This document shows, in pieces, positions 44,641 to 52,526 of a DNA stretch of 64,000 nucleotides; the first letter of the stretch is position 1, and every line of letters begins with the position of its first letter. A program made the position numbers and the translations under genes. Location: positions 526,579-590,578 of the forward strand of contig NZ_BOSE01000003.1 of assembly GCF_018403185.1 (NCBI RefSeq), in the 5' to 3' direction. This DNA comes from Paenibacillus montaniterrae (lineage in GTDB: Bacteria; Bacillota; Bacilli; Paenibacillales; Paenibacillaceae). Below the pieces are notes generated by a model that saw only the letters and a list, made by a program, of their open reading frames with translations, ran no database searches and was not told the DNA's origin.

Positions 44641-46031
44641 AGCTGCGCAGTAAAATCCATTTATATACGTCCGTGCTGTTTGCGCTGCTGCTTATCGCTG
44701 CCAGTGTTACGATATATGCGGCCTTCAGCCGCATGTCGATTTCGAATGAGCTGCAGCAGCTGAAAGCCGAGGCGCAGCATGCAGCGGCAGATATAATGCA
44801 GCGCACCGACCGCCTTGCAATCGAGGAACTGCTGCGCGCTTATGTGCCGCTCAACGGGATGATTGCGTATGTTGCACAAGGCGACACGCCGCTTGTCGTC
44901 ACCTCTGCATCAGAATGGCAGCTTAGCAAGCAGACGCTGCAGTTTCATAGCATGGAGCGGCTGGAAAAAATCGAGCTTAATCAGCAAAGCTACGGCTTTG
45001 TTTCCATTCCAGTTATCGCAGCCAGCGGCGAGGTGGTCAATTTGCAGCTCATGATTAGCTTGCGCGAGCTGATGGGGCTGCTTCGCATGCTTCGTATCGT
45101 GCTGCTCATCGTTGCGCTCTGTGTCATGCTGCCCGCCGTTATATCGAGCAGGGTGCTCGGCAGCGTCATTATGCAGCCGATAGCAGAAATGATCAAAACG
45201 ATGAAGCAGGTTGCCAAAAGCGGCAATTTTGTCAGGCTCAAGCAAGCAGGCCGCTCCAAGGATGAGCTGCTGGAAATGGGCGAGTCCTTTAATGAGATGA
45301 TCGCGCTATTGGAAAGCAATTACTCGCGCCAGGAGCAATTTGTCGCCAACGCCTCGCATGAGCTGAAAACCCCGATTACAGTCATTGAAAGCTATGCCAG
45401 CCTGCTAAAAAGACGATTGCATCAGCAGCCGGAGCTGCTGGAGGAGTCGCTTGAGGCGATTCATTCTGAAGCGGTGCGGATGAAGGCGATGACGGAACAG
45501 CTGCTGCTTTTGGCCAAGCCGAATCGCCAGTGGCAAATTAAGCTTACTGAATTTGACGCTGTAGGTGTGGTGGAAAGAACAGCAGCTAATTTCGAGAAGG
45601 CTTATGGTCGCCAGGTCGAGCTGCAGCTGGCGCAGCAAGGAGCGGTAATGATCGTAAGCGACGAGGATAAGCTATGCCAGCTGCTCATCATATTGCTGGA
45701 TAATGCTCGCAAATATAGCGAAGCGGCGGTTACTGTAGCGGTTAGCCAGCAAGCGGATGGCTGCTGCATTGCGGTTAAGGACAGCGGGATTGGCATTGCC
45801 GAGGCTGAGCTTGAACGGGTGTTCGAGCCATTTTATCGGGTAGATAAAGCGAGGAGTCGTGATGAATCCGTGCTTGCGGGCGGGATCGGGCTTGGCCTGT
45901 CGCTAGCCAAGGAGATTGCCGAGGCTACAGGTGTTCGTCTGGAGCTGCAAAGCAAGGAAGGCGTCGGAACGACCGCTGCCATTCATATTCCGGCATTCTC
46001 AGCAAAATCTAATAAAAGCGAGTTACAATAG
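44637..46031 (+). CDS. sensor histidine kinase
   Basis: 464 residues. First membrane helix ~9-30, an external sensor region of ~125 residues, second helix ~158-180, HAMP ~180-232, HisKA with phosphorylated His in NASHELKTP near 243, and an ATPase domain with ILLDNARKYS (N box), VKDSGIGIAEAEL, RVFEPFYRVD and GGIGLGLSLAKE. All catalytic boxes are intact. The external domain has no known sensory fold that I can name. The PepSY genes in the same operon suggest a signal from the wall or membrane surface, which is inference. Confidence 0.92.
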   Translation: MKLRSKIHLYTSVLFALLLIAASVTIYAAFSRMSISNELQQLKAEAQHAAADIMQRTDRLAIEELLRAYVPLNGMIAYVAQGDTPLVVTSASEWQLSKQTLQFHSMERLEKIELNQQSYGFVSIPVIAASGEVVNLQLMISLRELMGLLRMLRIVLLIVALCVMLPAVISSRVLGSVIMQPIAEMIKTMKQVAKSGNFVRLKQAGRSKDELLEMGESFNEMIALLESNYSRQEQFVANASHELKTPITVIESYASLLKRRLHQQPELLEESLEAIHSEAVRMKAMTEQLLLLAKPNRQWQIKLTEFDAVGVVERTAANFEKAYGRQVELQLAQQGAVMIVSDEDKLCQLLIILLDNARKYSEAAVTVAVSQQADGCCIAVKDSGIGIAEAELERVFEPFYRVDKARSRDESVLAGGIGLGLSLAKEIAEATGVRLELQSKEGVGTTAAIHIPAFSAKSNKSELQ

Positions 46032-46079
46032 CAGCAAGTGATTGGGCGTGCGAGACACGCCCTGGATGAGGTGAGAGGG

Positions 46080-46865
46080 ATGCGAAAAAAAGCATTAATG
46101 ATAAGCGGCGCTCTGCTGCTGGCCATTGTTTTCATAGTCGTGCTCAGCTATTGCGGAGCTAAGGATAAAGCAAAGATTAGCGCGCAGGAAGCTGCTCAAA
46201 CGGTGCTGCAGCAATATGAAGGCGAGGTGCTGGAAACCTCGCGCTCTGGGGCGTTGTATATCGTAAAGCTGCAAACAGCTGCAGGCTTATATGAGGTCGA
46301 GGTGAAAACGGATGGCAGCGGTATTTACGGCATTACGACGCTGGAGCAGTTTACAAACGGGGGAGGCAACAACGGGCAAGGCGATGGTGAGCAAGGCAGT
46401 GAGGAAGGTGGACAGGAATCGGCACCTGTTCCTGAAACTTCAGCTCAGCCAACAGCCAGTCCATCCCCCGATGGCTCGGCTGCACCAGAGTCAAGCACGC
46501 TGCCTGAGCCGACTTCAGGCAGCAACAATGGCAAGCCAACAGCAACACCTGATAAAGGAGAAAAGCCAACCACTACGCCAACGCCTCCGCCAGGTCGCCC
46601 GGCGCTTATTTCCGAAGACAGGGCGATTGAGCTTGCGCTGGCACAGGTTGCCGGCACGGTTGAGGATGTCGATTTGGAACGCAAAGGCGACACGCGCTAC
46701 TATTTGGTCGAGATTGAAACGGAGGACGGCAAGGAGGCGCAGGTTCAAATCCAGGCTGCCTCAGGCAAGGTGATGTCGATTACATGGGGCGATGATGATG
46801 ATAATGACGATGATGGCGATGCAGACGATGACGATGCAGGCGATGATGACAATGATGATCAATAA
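46080..46865 (+). CDS. membrane-anchored protein with two PepSY domains and an acidic tail
   Basis: 261 residues from ATG 46080, behind GGTGAGAGGG. Membrane anchor ~4-24; first PepSY-like domain ~28-92 (ISAQEAAQTVLQQYEGEV, YEVEVKTDGSGIYGI); a low-complexity linker rich in Gly, Glu, Ser, Pro and Thr (~95-185); second PepSY ~188-245 (ISEDRAIELALAQVAGTVED, YYLVEIETEDGKE); and a C-terminal run of mostly Asp (~246-261). PepSY domains often restrain proteases or sensors. It lies in one operon with the two-component system, so a role as accessory sensor is plausible. The Asp run could bind calcium or another cation. Confidence 0.8.
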   Translation: MRKKALMISGALLLAIVFIVVLSYCGAKDKAKISAQEAAQTVLQQYEGEVLETSRSGALYIVKLQTAAGLYEVEVKTDGSGIYGITTLEQFTNGGGNNGQGDGEQGSEEGGQESAPVPETSAQPTASPSPDGSAAPESSTLPEPTSGSNNGKPTATPDKGEKPTTTPTPPPGRPALISEDRAIELALAQVAGTVEDVDLERKGDTRYYLVEIETEDGKEAQVQIQAASGKVMSITWGDDDDNDDDGDADDDDAGDDDNDDQ

Positions 46866-46961
46866 GCTTTGCATTCTCATCAAATTCTAATTTTTCTATA
46901 ATCCTTTTGTTAGAAAGCGGCTTTACTATGAAAGCATCAAGAAAAACAGGAGGAGATAGGA

Positions 46962-47735
46962 ATGAATAAAAGGATATGGATTATTACAGCCGCCGCAGTT
47001 GCTTTGCTGGGAACAGGCAGCGTTATTGCCGCTCAATCCTCAGGCATCATCAGCAAAACCAAAGCCAAGGAAGCCGCGCTTAAGCAAGTAAGCGGGGTTG
47101 TGGAAGAGATCGATTTGGAGCGTGAGCGGGGCAAGCTTGTGTATGAGATCGAGATAGAGCGCTCTGGCAAGGACGATGATGCAACGGTTATCATTGATGC
47201 GAAAACAGGCGAGACTTTGGCGGTTTATGATGATGATGACGATGATATGCCGCGTGCTGGCAGAGAGGCTGTGTCAAGCGCTGCCGCTTCGGCTTCAAGC
47301 GCTAACGGTGGCGGCTCGCAGGGCTCAAGCGGAGCAGCAGGCAGCAAGTCTGCGAACAGCCAGTCTGTCAGCGCAAAGCCGACAAATGGAACTAGTACTA
47401 CAGCAAGCGGCAAGTCAGCCAACAGCAGCACCATCCTTACAAAAGAGCAGGCTAAAAAAATCGCGCTTGATACTGTGAAGGGCACGATTATCGAGCTGGA
47501 TCTGGATCGCGATGACGGGGTTACGAAGTATGAAGTTGAAATAAAAACAACTGAAGGCAAGGTAGAGCTCGACATCGATGCTTATAGCGGCAAGGTGCTG
47601 TCGCAAAAGCTGGATCGCGACGACGATTGGGATGATGATCGTTACGAGGATGATGACGATTGGGACGATGATTGGGATGATGACGATCACGACGACGATG
47701 ATAATTGGGATGACGATGATCGCTACGACGATTAA
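46962..47735 (+). CDS. secreted or anchored protein with two PepSY domains and an Asp-rich tail
   Basis: 257 residues behind AACAGGAGGAG. A signal or anchor segment (~5-26), first PepSY ~28-88 (TKAKEAALKQVSGVVEEIDL, VIIDAKTGETLAV), a Ser/Ala/Gly linker (~98-155), second PepSY ~158-215 (LTKEQAKKIALDTVKGTIIE, ELDIDAYSGKVLSQ) and a tail of about 40 residues made of Asp, Trp and Tyr (DDDWDDDRYEDD pattern). It is a paralogue of the preceding gene with the same architecture. The tail is unusually acidic and aromatic, fit for cation binding outside the cell. Terminator follows. Confidence 0.8.
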   Translation: MNKRIWIITAAAVALLGTGSVIAAQSSGIISKTKAKEAALKQVSGVVEEIDLERERGKLVYEIEIERSGKDDDATVIIDAKTGETLAVYDDDDDDMPRAGREAVSSAAASASSANGGGSQGSSGAAGSKSANSQSVSAKPTNGTSTTASGKSANSSTILTKEQAKKIALDTVKGTIIELDLDRDDGVTKYEVEIKTTEGKVELDIDAYSGKVLSQKLDRDDDWDDDRYEDDDDWDDDWDDDDHDDDDNWDDDDRYDD

Positions 47736-47772
47736 TTAGTAATACTGATTTATAGAAGCTTTAAGCTTTCGT

Positions 47773-47830
47773 AACCCCCTGCAAAGTATTGAATCTGCTT
47801 TTGAGCAGAGCTTACTTTGTAGGGGGTTTT
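47773..47830 (+). terminator. terminator of the two-component/PepSY operon
   Basis: AACCCCCTGCAAAGTA pairs with TACTTTGTAGGGGGTT with a single mismatch, followed by TT. Confidence 0.75.
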
Positions 47831-47871
47831 AATGCAGAAAGCTTTTATACGCAAGTTAGCTGCGCTATAAT

Positions 47872-47886
47872 TGATAATTATTCTCA
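47872..47886 (+). promoter_or_regulatory. Fur box upstream of the AraC/siderophore-sensor gene
   Basis: TGATAATTATTCTCA matches the 7-1-7 Fur consensus (TGATAATNATTATCA) at all but one position. It lies 28 bases before the GTG start and implies iron repression. Confidence 0.7.
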
Positions 47887-47914
47887 TTTCTGAGAAGAAA
47901 GGGGCGCAGCTAAC

Positions 47915-49549
47915 GTGTACAAATTTTACAAAGCTTGTGTATGGGAGTGGAAGCAAGACAAGCGGCCCGTCACGATTAAAACAGAGCAAGCGGTGCTGCT
48001 TTACACGGAAGGAAGGGCATATGTTGATTTTGAACGCAAGCGAAAGCAATTGAATAGCAAGCTGCTAATCTACGTTCAGCCGGAGTCGATTGTGACACTG
48101 TATCCTGCCGATGACAACGATACCGTCGTGATCGGATTGTATTTTCGGGCTTATGTATTGGAGCAGGAGACAGGAGATAGACTCGTTTATCGGCAGGACT
48201 ACAGCATGCTGCCTAACCATGGTTTTGTACTTAAGCCAATAACGTCGAGGACGCCTGGTCTTATTCTGGAGCTAGTGCAGCAAAGCATGCAGATTTCGCC
48301 GGATGGCTATCTATGCAATCGCAATCTCAATGAGCTTGTACAGCAAATTATAATGCAAATGAATAGCTCAAGGATGGACCGCCCTACAGCGGAGCAAGCA
48401 GTAACGGAAACGATTCGAGAAATGCTGGCTCATTATGACAGGAACTGGACGAGAGAAGAAGCTGCACGCAGCAAGCAGTTCAACGTCAGCCATTTTTCAC
48501 GTGCTTTCCAAAGCGTAAGCAGCTACAGCTTTTCTGCCTTACTTGGGAAAATCAGACTCAATCAGGCTCGCATACTGCTGCTGTCTACGGAGATGACGCT
48601 TGATCAAATTGCCCATCGTGTCGGCTTTACAAACGGCCTTTATTTAAGCCGGAGATTTAAGCTGGATTGCGGCTTGGCGCCTACAGAATTTCGCGCAATA
48701 CTGAAAAACAAGTCATTGCGTATCGCTGCGTTGCAGCAGGCGGGAGATTTGCTGGCGTTAGGGGCAGCGCCGATTGCTGCTTCCTTTGCCCCATGGCAAA
48801 CCTCACCTCTGCTGCACGAAAGCCTGATTCGCGCAGGGACCATTAACATCTATGAGATGGAGGATTTTGAATTACTAAAAGAGCAGCAGCCAGACTTGAT
48901 TTTGCTTCCAGATTATATTTTGCTGCAAAACGCCAGTCGCTTGCGTCAGTTCGAGCAAATCGCTCCTATATTGTTTTTTTCGTCTTATGCTCAGGACAGC
49001 ATCACTCGCTTCATGCAGCTTGCAGACATTGTAAGTCGTAGACGGCAAGCAGAGCGCTGGATAGCGGAATATAGAGAAATTGCGGAAAAATGGAGACAGC
49101 GATTGGCAAAAATCATTGCTCCAGACGAGTCGGCCGCCTGTTATGAATTGAGAGGCGAGCAGCTTGTTATAATTTGGTTTAGCGGCAGTAGAAGCAGCTA
49201 CAACTTCTATCAAGGACTTCAACTTAAGCCTCCGCCAGCACTCTTGCAGTGCAAACATAAGCAGCTCAGTTATATAGCGATTCCATTGGAGCAATTGCCG
49301 CAATTTGCAGCGGATCATATGTTTGTTATCCATCAGCATGCTGATAGTATTGAGCAGCTGTACAGGCTGCTGCAGGCTGATCATATTTGGTCATCGCTGC
49401 CGGCAATGCAAAATAAACAGCTCTACTCTTTACCGCTTCAGCAATTCTGGACAGACGATGCAGCGACGTTGCTGCAACAGCTGCCGCTTATAGTTAGTGC
49501 AGCGGAATCGACTAAGCAGTGGGCGGCAAAGAAAAGCGGCGGACAATAA
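47915..49549 (+). CDS. AraC-type regulator fused to a siderophore-binding-like domain (Btr/YbbB type)
   Basis: 544 residues, GTG start behind AAAGGGGCGC. Residues ~1-130 are a cupin-like N-terminus. Residues ~160-270 carry the AraC DNA-binding domain (FNVSHFSRAFQSVSSYSF, MTLDQIAHRVGFTNGLYLSR, GLAPTEFRAI). Residues ~280-540 resemble a periplasmic iron-siderophore binding domain (LALGAAPIAASF, LLKEQQPDLILLPDYIL, IAPILFFSSY). B. subtilis Btr has the same composition and activates a siderophore uptake gene when its siderophore is bound. The Fur box upstream and the siderophore-binding lipoprotein downstream support that role here. Confidence 0.85.
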   Translation: MYKFYKACVWEWKQDKRPVTIKTEQAVLLYTEGRAYVDFERKRKQLNSKLLIYVQPESIVTLYPADDNDTVVIGLYFRAYVLEQETGDRLVYRQDYSMLPNHGFVLKPITSRTPGLILELVQQSMQISPDGYLCNRNLNELVQQIIMQMNSSRMDRPTAEQAVTETIREMLAHYDRNWTREEAARSKQFNVSHFSRAFQSVSSYSFSALLGKIRLNQARILLLSTEMTLDQIAHRVGFTNGLYLSRRFKLDCGLAPTEFRAILKNKSLRIAALQQAGDLLALGAAPIAASFAPWQTSPLLHESLIRAGTINIYEMEDFELLKEQQPDLILLPDYILLQNASRLRQFEQIAPILFFSSYAQDSITRFMQLADIVSRRRQAERWIAEYREIAEKWRQRLAKIIAPDESAACYELRGEQLVIIWFSGSRSSYNFYQGLQLKPPPALLQCKHKQLSYIAIPLEQLPQFAADHMFVIHQHADSIEQLYRLLQADHIWSSLPAMQNKQLYSLPLQQFWTDDAATLLQQLPLIVSAAESTKQWAAKKSGGQ

Positions 49550-49716
49550 GCTGAAGCAAAAGGTGAAAGGGCTTATCTTGACTTGGAATTGTCAGCATGA
49601 AGACATCATTCTATACATCGAGCAGGCAGGTTGCAACAGAAAGGCATACAAAGGATGCGAGATTATGTAATGGAGCCCTCTTCTACTACCAGTTATAATA
49701 AGCTGGTAACTAATGA

Positions 49717-49731
49717 TGAGAATCTTTCTCA
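49717..49731 (+). promoter_or_regulatory. Fur box upstream of the siderophore-binding lipoprotein
   Basis: TGAGAATCTTTCTCA is a 7-1-7 inverted repeat close to the Fur consensus, followed by another TGAGA half. It lies 23 bases before the chosen start, in the 5' leader or promoter. Confidence 0.6.
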
Positions 49732-49754
49732 ATGAGAACAGGAGTGGTTTATTT

Positions 49755-50690
49755 ATGCATTATCGCTTACGCCTTCAGCAACTGCTGTTGATTTATTTAC
49801 TGGTTATCTGCCTGCTTGCGGGCTGTGGCTCGGCAACATCGAGCTCTAATTCAAGGGAGGGAGCAACCCGGATTTTTTCAACTGTGAATGGCGATATTGA
49901 GATTCCGGCAAATCCGCAAAGAATTGTGACGCAAGGCTTGCTGCCTTATTTGCTTGCCTTTGATGTTAAGCCAGTAGGCGCTCCAAGCTGGGAAATCGAA
50001 TATCCTCATCTCGCGGGGATGACAGACGGAATTGAAGATATAGGAGTAATCGAAGCATCATCGCTGGAAAAGATATTAGAGCTGAAGCCCGATCTCATCA
50101 TTACAGTAGCAGGAGAGATGTATGATCAGCTTAGTAAAATTGCACCTACTATCGTTATACCATATGATACAATTGGCGATGCTCATGCGGATATGCGTAT
50201 GTTTGGCGAACTGCTAGGCAAGCAAGAGCAAGCCGAACAATGGCTTGCCAAGTTCGATCAGAAGGTAGCGGACAGCAAGGAAAAAATAGGGAAGCTTATA
50301 AAGCCGGAGGATACGTTCAGCATCATAAGCGCATTTGACAAAACACATTATATATATGGGGAAGGCATTTATCGCGGTGGCCTGACGATCTATAAATATT
50401 TAGGGCTAAAGCCGCCTACATTGGTAAAGGAGCAGCTGATTGATGCCGACAAGGAATTGCTTGAGGTATCCTTTGAGGTCATACCTGATTATGCCGGTAA
50501 CCATGTTTTCCTTGATGTATCTAACGGAGGATCTTTGAACGAGACTTCTCAGGTATGGCAGTCAATGGAGGCGGTGAAAAATGATCAAGTGTACAAGCTT
50601 GATGTCGATATCTTTTGGCCGTATGACCCGTTGGCAATTATGATGCAGATGGACGAGCTGCTGCTCATGCTGGGCAGCGGAAGGCAGTAG
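49755..50690 (+). CDS. iron-siderophore ABC transporter substrate-binding lipoprotein
   Basis: 311 residues from ATG 49755, behind AGGAG; an ATG at 49713 is in frame but covers the Fur box. Lipobox LLAGCGS with Cys near 24. FeuA/FepB-type fold: IPANPQRIVTQGLLPYLLAF, LEKILELKPDLIITVAG, YDQLSKIAPTIVIPYD, FSIISAFDKTHYIYG and ends DELLLMLG. It captures ferric siderophore at the surface. No permease or ATPase genes accompany it, so it must work with an importer encoded elsewhere. Confidence 0.87.
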   Translation: MHYRLRLQQLLLIYLLVICLLAGCGSATSSSNSREGATRIFSTVNGDIEIPANPQRIVTQGLLPYLLAFDVKPVGAPSWEIEYPHLAGMTDGIEDIGVIEASSLEKILELKPDLIITVAGEMYDQLSKIAPTIVIPYDTIGDAHADMRMFGELLGKQEQAEQWLAKFDQKVADSKEKIGKLIKPEDTFSIISAFDKTHYIYGEGIYRGGLTIYKYLGLKPPTLVKEQLIDADKELLEVSFEVIPDYAGNHVFLDVSNGGSLNETSQVWQSMEAVKNDQVYKLDVDIFWPYDPLAIMMQMDELLLMLGSGRQ

Positions 50691-50715
50691 AACAGGGGAC
50701 GAAAAGGCAGTGAAA

Positions 50716-50741
50716 GCTGAGCGGGTTTCCAGAGACGCCCC
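50716..50741. repeat. end fragment of family-2 repeat
   Basis: GCTGAGCGGGTTTCCAGAGACGCCCC matches, in reverse, the start of the family-2 repeat at 10120 apart from two positions. Confidence 0.45.
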
Positions 50742-50761
50742 AGGCAAAGAAACTAAATAAC

Positions 50762-50814
50762 GAGCCTTGAAGCTGGTGGTGCAGAATGCTACTACATCAC
50801 TAGTTTCAAGGCTC
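50762..50814. terminator. terminator hairpin between convergent genes
   Basis: GAGCCTTGAA pairs with TTTCAAGGCTC, with further pairing inside (CTGGTG with CACTAG). T-runs are weak on both sides, but the position between the lipoprotein and the convergent phosphoesterase fits a shared terminator. Confidence 0.6.
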
Positions 50815-50830
50815 ATTTCAATTAAACTCC

Positions 50831-51766
50831 TTAAAATTGCAGCGTAAAGCTAGCTTCTTCAATCCAGCTATTATTGACAAAATCACGGCCGCGCACGAGC
50901 ACTTTGCCATCATACACCTCAACATAATAGCCTTGGCTGCCGTATTTATACTCATCCTCATCTGTCCATAAATAGGCTACCGAGGCTGCGTTGAACATCG
51001 CGGGTTTAGCTTCATTGTACGTATAAGGAGAACCCAGCTCCCAATGTGTGTGCCCCGTAAACATGACGACTTGCGGGAATTGCTGCAAAATTGCGCGCAG
51101 CTGCTCATCCTCGGTTACGCCATGCCAACCCTGATGCTCCATTGAGCCCGCCACCGTATTTTTCAACGGCTGATGCAAAAAGACGAAAATCGGCTTGTCC
51201 GCTGCCGCATTGTCCGCCAGGCGCTGCTGCAGCCATTCCAGCTGAGCTTGTGACAAGGTACAATCGCGCTCAAGCCCTGCTTCTGTGCTTAAAAATATAA
51301 AATGATAGCCTTCAAGCCAATGGTCGTGATAAAGCGTTTTATTGCCGGTTCGGGAAAGAAAGCGGCTCGATCGATTATCCCAATTTTCCTGCTCAATATT
51401 ATGCAGATCAGGGATGGCAGCTAGTGAAGGCAGCTTGCTTTTATACTCATCCCATAAACGCTGCAGCGCCTCAACCTTTTCTGGTGAGCTGGCATCAATT
51501 ACGCCCACATCATGATTGCCTGTAGTAATATAAAGCGGCGGAAGTTTGTCCTCGCAGCTGCTCCATATCCGTCTAAACTCGTCATATTCCTCCTCAAAGC
51601 CATGATCAGTCAAATCGCCGACATGCATAATCGCGCGGCTTGCGGGAGCCTGACTGGCAATATCCAGCAGCGCCTGTTCAAAATGCTTATTGTAATCATG
51701 CTCGCGATCAACTGTCACATGCGTATCGGTAATGACCTGGAAGGAGAGGGTTAGTGGTTTCTTCAT
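50831..51766 (-). CDS. calcineurin-like metallophosphoesterase
   Basis: 311 residues behind AAAGGGGTATG. Two-metal motifs in order: VITDTHVT (Asp and His), HVGDLTDHG (Asp), TGNHDVG (Asn-His), FLHQPLKN (His) and MFTGHTHWE (His-x-His). No signal peptide, so cytoplasmic. Close to the CpdA/YkuE-type class III enzymes; the target could be a cyclic nucleotide, a phospholipid or a sugar phosphate. It follows the repeat array D on the same strand and has no clear operon partner. Confidence 0.85.
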   Translation of the reverse strand: MKKPLTLSFQVITDTHVTVDREHDYNKHFEQALLDIASQAPASRAIMHVGDLTDHGFEEEYDEFRRIWSSCEDKLPPLYITTGNHDVGVIDASSPEKVEALQRLWDEYKSKLPSLAAIPDLHNIEQENWDNRSSRFLSRTGNKTLYHDHWLEGYHFIFLSTEAGLERDCTLSQAQLEWLQQRLADNAAADKPIFVFLHQPLKNTVAGSMEHQGWHGVTEDEQLRAILQQFPQVVMFTGHTHWELGSPYTYNEAKPAMFNAASVAYLWTDEDEYKYGSQGYYVEVYDGKVLVRGRDFVNNSWIEEASFTLQF

Positions 51767-51791
51767 GCGATATCATACCCCTTTGGATGAA

Positions 51792-52380
51792 GTTTAAAAA
51801 TTGGACTTTGATGACGATGCGATTGCGTTGTAGCGTAGTCGACGTCGAATCTTGAACGCTAGCGAAAGCTGCGGTGCTCACGTAGCTCTGCTCTACGCTG
51901 CGCTCCTCGCTTTCTACTAGCGTCCAAGCTTCTTGGTCCTGAAAGCCCAATTTTTAAACCCTTATTGGAAGATGTAGTTTAAAAATTGGACTTTGATGAC
52001 GATGAATCGCTTCATAGCGTAGTCAACGGCGAATCTTGGACACTAGCGAAAGGCTATGCTTCCGAAGTATGTTTCCTGCGGAAACATTGTAGGTGCTCAC
52101 GTAGCAAGTGCCTACGCTGCGCTCCTCATTTTCTACTGGCGTCCAAGCTTCTTGGTCCTGAAAGCCCAATTTTTAAACCTTCATTGGAAGATGAAGTTTA
52201 AAAATTGGACTTTGATGACGATGCGATTGCGTTGTAACTTAGTCAACGTCGAATCTTGGACGCTAGCGAAAGGCTATGCTTCCGAAGTATGTTTCCTGCG
52301 GAAACATTGTAGGTGCTCACGTAGCAAGTGCCTACGCAACGCTCCTCATTTTCTACTAACGTCCAAGCTTCTTGGTCCTG
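51792..52380 (+). repeat. array D: three tandem family-1 repeats, the last cut by a family-3 element
   Basis: Copies lie at 51792-51959, 51977-52178 and 52196-52380. Terminal arms are GTTTAAAAATTGG and CCAATTTTTAAAC. The main stem is TTGGAC/GTCCAA in copies 2-3, where array C has TTGCAC/GTGCAA. Copies 2-3 carry a ~37-base insertion (GCTATGCTTCCGAAGTATG then GTTTCC TGC GGAAAC) near the tip. Copy 3 breaks off exactly after CTTGGTCCTG and joins the family-3 element. Confidence 0.9.
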
Positions 52381-52381
52381 C

Positions 52382-52522
52382 ATTCAAAAAGCTACAGCGA
52401 AGGAGCAAAGCATCCGAAAAACGAAGTGTGCCGCCTTTAACATCGTAATGCAACCTTTAAAAATTAAATAAGAGCATTACGATTTAAAAAGCGGCTGGAG
52501 GATGCTTTGCTCCGCAGCGCTG
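52382..52522. repeat. family-3 hairpin repeat (copy next to array D)
   Basis: Nested stems: GGAGCAAAGCATCC (52402-52415) with its exact complement at 52500-52513; GCCGC (52430-52434) with GCGGC (52491-52495); ATCGTAATGC with GCATTACGAT (52474-52483); and outer CAGCG/CGCTG. It lies just after the stop of the minus-strand HAD gene and may also act as its terminator. Confidence 0.65.
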
Positions 52523-52526
52523 AACA

